A DNA stretch of 64,000 nt from Sphaerolaimus hirsutus (Eukaryota; Nematoda; Chromadorea; Monhysterida; Sphaerolaimidae). Shown here piece after piece: positions 54,501 through 64,000 of the stretch. A model generated the notes under the pieces. That model worked only from the letters and a program-made list of their open reading frames with translations, ran no database searches and was not told the origin of the DNA. The stretch spans positions 21,403,832 through 21,467,831 of the forward strand of contig OZ038458.1 of the NCBI GenBank assembly GCA_964036195.1, written 5' to 3'. The translations under genes were made by a program, and so were the position numbers. Numbering within the stretch: the first letter of the stretch is position 1; each line of letters opens with the position of its first letter.

Positions 54501-57500
54501 TTCAGCGTTCGAACGTTTTTTGCCATCTGCTGAACTAAAAACGCGGAACCTCCAAAAGCGCTGAACTCCAAATCGTCCGGACGATTAAAATTAGGCGGTT
54601 TGTCAATTCACCAAGTGAAAAATTCGGACGATTTGGCGCGCTGAAATGATCTCGAACACTGAACTCCGATTTCAAACGCTGAACTGTGAAGATAATTCTG
54701 GAGTGCCGGACGGAATTACAAGTGGATTGGTGTCGCTGGGGGCCGCCATGCAGCCACGTACACTAGTAAACCATGGGGTCAGTCCCAAGCCCTGTAAAGT
54801 GTAAGTAAAGTGTCAAATGTAAAGTCAAATGCAAAGTAAAGTGTCAATCAAAACAAAAAAGAAAAGATTTTATTACTGAACTTTGCATGACAATTGACAG
54901 TTCAGGTTGCATTTTACTTTACATTTGACACTTTACTTTATACTTTACAGGGCTTGGGACTGCCACCATAACTTCCCAAATATGTTCACGAGTCAACATA
55001 AATTCGCAGTACATCGTCATGTTTTATGCACCGTATTTCCTTGAATAACCCCCTCGAAATACCCCCGTCTCCAAGTACACCCCTCAAAATGGGAACTATG
55101 AATTTATTAGCCCCTCCCCAAAATTGAGTGTAAAGAGAACGTAAATAGAAAAGCTGCAGTTTGTGATTGTGTAATGCAGAACACGCTTAAAACAATGTCT
55201 GTGATGTGTTAGAACAGGGTAGGGAATATGTCTATAGACTCTTATACGTGGTGCTTATTGTTGCATTTTTCTACGTCTGCGTACGTTACAAACAACAAAT
55301 TAGTACTGGAAGTTCAAAAAAATTCTAGCGAAATAATAAGCCTTGTTTAACCCCCTATCAAAATCTCACTCTGAAGCAATCACCCCTGGGGGTATTTCGA
55401 GAAAGTATGGTAGACATAAAATTTAGAATGACAATGGAAAAACATTCTAAATAGATTTTTATGCCAATTCGTTAACGATGGCAAAAAAAGATTTGAAAAT
55501 TCGAAAACGTTTTTTTTCAAAAGATTCAAAAAGACTTTTCGAATTTTTTTAAATAATATGAGGCATTGATATGTATTCTTAAGTTCAACGTTCCAAATGA
55601 ATTGACAATTGACTTGCAATGCGTCTGAGCTGCAATAGAGACGTAAAATGTTGAGTTCCGAGTTCAATTAAGTTTTGAATAAAAAAAATTTAAAAAAATT
55701 CGAAAACTACCAAAAAAAATCGAAAACTACCAAAAAATTCGAAAACTACCACAAAAATTTGAAAATTCGAAAGCTAAATTCGAAAATTCAAAAACTGTTT
55801 TGGGGAAAATTTCCAAAATTTGAAAAGTCATTTCAGAAAAAATACTTAAAAATTTTAATACTTTTTTTCTGGAGAGTTTGCCATCGTTACAACTCGTATA
55901 GCTCATATAGCTCCTTTCATTGAAGGTTTGTTAGCTTTCAAGTGTAGTTAGATACATATTGTATAAACAAATGGCTGGGTTTCAAACAGGATTGACTCAA
56001 CGGGATCAGGATTGTTTTTTCTTCTACTTTTCGGATCAGAATTAGCATTCCAAAAATCTACGGACATTTTTTATTTAAAAGAATTTATAAAGATTTTTTT
56101 TGAAAAAGGCAATCCCATCCCGATCCTCAGATTTTCAAAATCCCAATCCCGATCCCGAAAAAATGCCCCAATCCCGATCCCGATCCCGAGATTTTCAAAA
56201 TCCCAATCCCGATCCCGAAAAAATGCCCCAATCCCAATCCCGATCCCGAAAAAATGCCCCAATCCCGATCCCGATCCCGAGATTTTCAAAATCCCAATCC
56301 CGATCCCGAAAAAATCGTAGATGCCATATTTCCCAGTCCCGATTAGGGTTGGAAAAAAACGTTTTTTTAACGCCATGTTTGAAAAAACCAACGTTTTTTT
56401 TATTTCAAACGTTTTTTTATTATAAAAAACGTTTTTTAAAAGCTCCCAGATATGGCCCTGGGTCAACATATATAGGTTTATCAGACAAGTGACAATACCC
56501 TTGTGATGTTATATATGACCATATATTGGCTGTGGAGCCATGGGATAGCTTTATAAGTGGTGATTTGTGTCAAAAATGTCCATTTTTTGTCAACATATTC
56601 ATAGATCCCCTTATAGTCAAATGTTCATGACTTCAAGTGAAGTTTGGCATGGAATAGTGATCAAACAAGGTTATAAAAAAGGTTGTTACCTTGGGAGTGA
56701 TGTTACACACTGTGGAGGTACATGCATTCCCTGAATATTATATACTACAGCAACATATGATGGCTTATTTACCAATGGTAGCACGTAGAAATGGATGCTT
56801 TGGTGCTAAAAATGCCACAAAACCAATGAAAACAACCACCATGTCAATTTGTGTGTGAAATTGCACGCTTGCGTGCAAAAATTTTGCAAAATACCTAGTG
56901 CTTAGTACTAAAAATTTTGGCTGATGTTTTTTTTTAAAAAACGTTTTGGACGTCATGTTTTTTTATTTCAAAAAACGTGTTTTTTAAAATAAAACATTTA
57001 AAAAAACATCGGCCAACCCTAGTAGTATATAATATTCAGATAATGTGCTTCCATGTACCTCCAGTGTATAACATCACTCCCAAAGTAACAAAATTTTTTA
57101 ACCTTGTTTGATCACTATTCCGTGCCAAACTTCCCTTGAAATCATTAACATTCAACTATAAGGTGATATATGAACCTGTCGTCAAAAAATGGACATTTTT
57201 GACACAAATCACCACTTATAATGCTATCCCATGGCTCCACAGCCATTATATGGTCAAATATAACATCACAGAGTCTGATTGCCACTTGTCTGATATACCT
57301 ACCTATGTATATATGTTGGGTCAAGCCTATTCCACATGTAAACCCATCCGCATGTATACCCATTATAGACACATTATACCCACAGGGGTAAGAGAGGGGG
57401 GCGGGTGACCCCACCCCAGACCGTCCAGCTATCTATCTACCCCTGGCACAATTTTTTTGGCAACTTTCCCCTGAACACCCCCCCCCCGCGATTTGCTAGC

Positions 57501-59745
57501 TATCTACCTATTTGGGGTGCTTTTGAGAAATTTTAAGCTAATTTTCACCCAAAATCGCTAATGTTAATGCTTCTTATAGATTTTCATCTTCAAAATCATT
57601 AAGTCATGTGTTTTATTGTTTATTTTCAGCATGTCGAGTATAATTAAATGTGTTCCGGGTCAACTTGCAGGATGGGTTTACATGCGGAATAGTGCAGTGC
57701 CTATATATTGACGCAAGGCCATATCTGGGAGCTTTGAAAAAAAAACGTTAAAAAACATGGCGTTGAAAAAAAACAAAGTTTGTTTCCCAAATGCCCTATC
57801 TCATCTATATACCGTATTTCCTCGAAATACCCCCCCCCCCTCGAAATACCCCCTCTCAAAATGAGCACTATGTATATGTGGTCCGGGAAATGCATAACAG
57901 ACGTTCAAAACACTTAATTACTGTGTTACATTGGAACATCGTTTATACCATCTACATCCTTATATAAGGCTGTAAAAACTTATAAATGGTGGTTATTGTT
58001 GCATTTTTCACGTTTTTCTCTCAAAATTTCCACTCTGAAAAATTAAACCCCCTGGGGGTATTTCGAGGAAATACGGTATATATTATTTAAACACCTTTTT
58101 TATTTACAGTGATGTCAATTTTTTAGCATTTAGCCAACTTATCATACAGGGAATTTCGAAATTACCTGTCCTAATCTCCACCCAGAAAAAACACAACCCA
58201 CTGGTCCCTAATATTAATCCCCCAATCTCAATCCCATTTGAACAGTAATCCCAATCCCATTTATACCCTACTTACCCTTGTTGCTTAATTCAAACTGTTT
58301 GGACGTTTTTTTTAACAGGTTGTTGATGATTCCAGTTGTTGAAAGTTAGATGCGGAACTGCAAATTCATGCATTTGAGAAAATTTGCAGAAACTCAAAAA
58401 TAAATGATTTTTGGAAAAACTTGTCTCTCTTCTTTTTTCAAGCTTAAATACCAGTCAAATACACATTCAAATTTTATGAATGTATCTCACATCGTGAATG
58501 AGATACATATCATTTCACAAGAGTAGCACGGCCGCTGAACTCGACTCATGCGCTGAACCTCGACGCGGAACTGCGACGCTGAACCGCCCGATGAAAGTGT
58601 TCGGACACTTCCATTTTGAAAAACGCTGAAATGTCGAGTTCAGCGAATGACGAAAACTGGTCAAAAATGCACCTAAATCTGTCCGAATTCGTCCGAACTT
58701 TTTGAAAAATCAATATGGCGGCCGTTAAACCGCTGAACTGAAAGCGTCCGAACCGCGGATAGCGAGTTCCAATTCAGCGGATTTCAAACGTTCGAACGCT
58801 GAACGTCCAAAATCAGTGTGCGGTGCGCCATTGTGCGGCAATCTTTGTTTGCACTAGCCACGCGACCAACATATGTCTTCAATTCCGACGTATTTTGCAC
58901 CTGCATCAATTTCATGCGTCACAGTCACACGTTGCAACTCGAGTGGATTAGCTATTCATTTTGTAGTGACCGCGCCAAAAATGCAAAGGGCTGTGCCGCC
59001 AGCCCAAAATTGAATGTCTTTGCGCGGAAGTAAATGCAGAGTTTGGGGGCCGAGTCATTTGTTTTGCGCGGACACGCGATGCTATAATGATGTGCAGGCT
59101 CGTAAACAGAGGTCAACGCAGCTGAAAAAGAGTCACCCAAGCCACTTAAACGGCGTCTGTTTTCTGGAGTGTATAAGTATAGCAATTCGACACTTTACAT
59201 GGTCTGGGACTGCCCCCGGGGCTCATGCACATCTTCCTAAACATTTCGTACTGATGATCAACCACAAATGCCGGGATTTCCGGAATTTTTTTCAATATTT
59301 CCAACGTACCAAACTAGTGGGCATTTGTCTCAGCTCGTGGTACTCAACATCGCTCAACTCCAGTTCCTGTGAATTATGAGTCAGATAATAAACTTTTTAT
59401 GATTTTATACGTGATAACAAAAAGAACTCACGGCTCCATCAAGACACAACATATCTCTCCATGAACGGTGGAATAAAAATCCCAACAGGTAAATTGAAAA
59501 CATGCATGTTTTCACGTAAGTCGTGAAAAAGGGTCGATCGAAGTTCTCGCCCACGAAAATATACTGCAGTAAGACACTCGTTTTACAAAATCCACAAAAT
59601 TTGGCACACTTCCAAAGCCAAAACGACACACCTTTGTGAGTTCTGCGGAGCCAACCCACAGAAAATTGACCAGTACCAAAATAACTAAACCGACTATTAA
59701 TCTGTGCGTTCTTCCAGCGGCACTCACGGCCGCGCCAGCGCTCAT
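45592..59745 (-). CDS. SLC35F5: SLC35F5-type multi-pass transporter
   Basis: Drug/metabolite-transporter (EamA-fold) membrane protein, substrate unproven. Eleven exons, 5'-3': 59745-59632, 59563-59432, 59366-59310, 49215-49071, 48519-48383, 47982-47692, 47617-47560, 47308-47146, 47004-46914, 46025-45900, 45732-45592. They join in frame to 484 residues (human about 523). Matches run end to end: RLIVGLVILVLVNFLWVGSA, FDRPFFTTYVKTCMF, AVRFARIHEVR, HPTIVNVLSTTSSLFTLILS, DRFSLSKL, VLLRRKIDNEDKIDIPLFFG, LNGILGTVLSEYLWLW, SLATLSLSLGVP-like helix 9, and an SLIAMDE tail. The exon at 47560-47617 is only 58 bp. Intron 3 is about 10.1 kb and contains a MULE-derived gene on the same strand. Six of ten donors start GTT. 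Shares a 1-kb divergent promoter region with katanin. Confidence 0.94.
51161..51447. mobile_element. MITE (TAACGATGGC family) inside MULE-gene intron 6
   Basis: Left end TAACGATGGCAAA, right end TTTGTCACCGTTA (diverged), interior of AATTCAAATTTTT words. The right end overlaps the end of exon 6 (51443), so the donor GTGACA lies inside the MITE's end repeat. No 8-bp duplication found. Confidence 0.5.
52401..52560. mobile_element. hAT-type MITE, CGATAT-repeat interior, inserted in an exon
   Basis: The right end reads CGTTTGAACCCTA as in the TAGGGTTCAAAC family; the left end is diverged. Flanks CTCTATAT (52393-52400) and CTCTGGAT (52561-52568) agree at 6 of 8 bases and fit an 8-bp duplication. 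The inside is ATATCGATATTCG words. It interrupts exon 3 of the MULE-derived gene. Confidence 0.7.
53112..53351. mobile_element. MITE, TACCGTATTACCTCG family
   Basis: TACCGTATTACCTCGAAATA at the left, GAGGTAATACAGTA at the right, in intron 1 of the MULE-derived gene, only 25 bp from the sister copy 53376-53621. Confidence 0.75.
53376..53621. mobile_element. MITE, TACCGTATTTCCTCG family
   Basis: TACCGTATTTCCTCGAAATA left and GAGGAAATACGGTA right. Its middle (AACGTGAAAAATGCAACAAT region) matches the copy at 57810-58078 in reverse. Confidence 0.8.
54775..54967. repeat. MITE, CAGTCCCAAGCCCTGTAAAG ends
   Basis: GTCAGTCCCAAGCCCTGTAA at the left and TTACAGGGCTTGGGACTGCC at the right, perfectly inverted over about 18 bp, with AAGTGTCAAATGTAAAG words inside. 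Confidence 0.8.
55030..55412. mobile_element. MITE, diverged TACCGTATTTCCTCG family
   Basis: ACCGTATTTCCTTGAATAAC at the left and TTCGAGAAAGTATGGTA at the right, with CCCTCGAAATACCCC blocks inside. Confidence 0.65.
55473..55889. mobile_element. hAT-type MITE, TTCGAA-repeat interior
   Basis: Ends TAACGATGGCAAA / TTTGCCATCGTTA; flanks CAATTCGT (55465-55472) and CAACTCGT (55890-55897) agree at 7 of 8 bases. Both arms consist of AAAATTCGAAAA words on opposite strands. Confidence 0.8.
56344..57021. mobile_element. hAT-type MITE, second TAGGGTTGG copy
   Basis: TAGGGTTGG to CCAACCCTA, clearly alike to 1086-1750 along its length, including the middle GGCTGTGGAGCCATGGGATA. A broken inverted copy follows at 57022-57760, itself split by an element with ends CTATTCCACATGTAAACCC / GGGTTTACATGCGGAATAG (57331-57684). 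Confidence 0.75.
57810..58078. mobile_element. MITE, TACCGTATTTCCTCG family
   Basis: TACCGTATTTCCTCGAAATA left, TTTCGAGGAAATACGGTA right, 269 bp. The cleanest copy of the family in the window; C-tracts lie just inside both ends. Confidence 0.85.
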
Positions 59746-60731
59746 TTTTTAAGGCCTTGCGAAGAGACAAAAACAGATACATCGAAGGGATAGGCCCATT
59801 TATAGCAACTTGGCCCGCATCCAAGTAACCAATTGCTTATTGTACGAATGAAGGTGAGAGCTGCTCCCCCTCATAATCGCTAAAATTTGTACCATTTTAT
59901 CAATAAGCACGTACATAATCGCTATTTTCATCAATATACATGGTTATATAGTAGGTTCAATATACATGTAGTAGGTTCAATATACATGGCTATTGTTGTC
60001 CTATTTTAACTATTTAGTGATAGCGATTTCGAAGTTTTTGGCGGGCTGCCAATTTGCAATAAATTTCTCGATATGTATCTCCGCGTGGAAGAATAGTATG
60101 GTGACACTCGTTCTACTTTTTCGTGGTTGTTGAAAAAATATTTTGTTGTTTATCGATGAGATGTGATATAGAAACGCGTGATTGTGAGTTGTGATACTTT
60201 ATTATTATATTTTTCACGTGAGCGAGCGTCACGTTTCAAACGTTTCTTTGCGATTAATTTGAGTGAAAATTGTATTTAATGAAAACGTGTACAACTGCCG
60301 GGTTTGTTCTATGATTTGGCATTTTGCCAAGGTAAAATTTTTTCTGAGGGAAAGTTTTGATCTTTAACTCTGGCTTTGTCGACGATATTCTGTGCAGTGA
60401 TGTTCACAAGTATCTGGTTGACAGTCTCTGCATTTTGCGGTTCTTTTCGCGCCTGCTGACTACTGCCGCGCGAAATACACTTTGTGTATAATATAACTTG
60501 GCAAACCGCCAGCCATATGCCGGTGACCGAAAGTACCCCGCCCGATCTGTTTATCGCAAAAAGAAAAATCTTTCAGGTTCTTAACTGTTAGGGGTCATTG
60601 TTCTTATCACTATCAGCTTCTCACGAAACACAAAGAAATTCCTCCATTTTTTTCACCGTCCAAATCCTCAAAAACATTTACGACAATTTCACTGTAAAAA
60701 ATCCGTTATCACAGAATTTGGCACTGCGCCA
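59746..60731. promoter_or_regulatory. Divergent promoter region: SLC35F5 (-) and katanin (+)
   Basis: 986 bp between the two start codons. It is free of the MITE families that fill the rest of the window, which suits a shared promoter and 5' UTRs. No specific box can be assigned. Confidence 0.45.

Positions 60732-64000
<3,269 letters not shown>

Larger units (their letters stand above)
54471..58833. mobile_element. 4.4-kb terminal-inverted-repeat element, nest of other MITEs
   Basis: CAATGGCGCACCGCACACTG at 54471 is perfectly inverted at 58814-58833. The match continues in patches (TTCAGCGTTCGAACGTTT) for roughly 250 bp each side, rich in CGCTGAAC and CGTCCGAA words. No transposase seen. The interior has collected at least five younger elements (54775-54967, 55030-55412, 55473-55889, 56344-57021, 57810-58078). 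It lies in SLC35F5 intron 3. Confidence 0.7.

Noticed and set aside
56100-56340. CRISPR-like regular repeats (CCCGATCCCG)
   Set aside because: Irregular microsatellite-like words with no spacers, inside a MITE.

Overview
The window is animal nuclear DNA from an invertebrate. Genes are split into many short exons, GC-rich exons sit in AT-rich introns, and small transposon relics fill most of the space between exons. The kinase resembles the expanded Fer-type kinases of nematodes and their relatives, and a gustatory-receptor-like 7TM gene is present, so an ecdysozoan is my best guess. The phylum is not resolved. No rRNA, tRNA, CRISPR array, LTR element or virus-like element was recognised.

Layout. 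About 1-5640: no gene; nested MITEs. 5641-9421 (+): 3' part of a class I (GH47) alpha-1,2-mannosidase. 9422-16324: repeats, including a Tc1/mariner-like element. 16325-18114 (+): a gustatory-receptor-like 7TM protein, tail to tail with 18416-22641 (-), an isopenicillin-N-synthase-like 2OG-Fe(II) oxygenase. 23292-30101 (+): an SH2-tyrosine kinase of the Fer/Fps class, divergent from the oxygenase. 35345-39202 (-): a paraoxonase family protein. 40475-41918: a giant fold-back repeat. 45592-59745 (-): a complete SLC35F5-type transporter whose 10 kb intron holds a same-strand, nine-exon FLYWCH-MULE transposase-derived gene (50141-54132). 60732 to the window edge (+): katanin p60, divergent from SLC35F5.

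For the host genes the reading frame stays open across each proposed splice and the joined proteins match their families end to end. The exception is the last intron of the receptor gene, where two donors fit. The genes look like unrelated housekeeping and sensory genes (N-glycan trimming, chemosensation, oxidation, signalling, lactonase-type hydrolase, nucleotide-sugar-like transport, microtubule severing) with no shared pathway.

The most notable signals are: (1) an intron of the paraoxonase gene that is exactly one MITE, with the splice sites formed by its inverted repeat and target duplication (an introner); (2) about a third of donor sites with T at +3 (GTTNGT type); (3) the intron-bearing MULE-derived gene, itself hit by a MITE; (4) many hAT-type MITEs with 8-bp target duplications whose interiors are built from one short repeated word.
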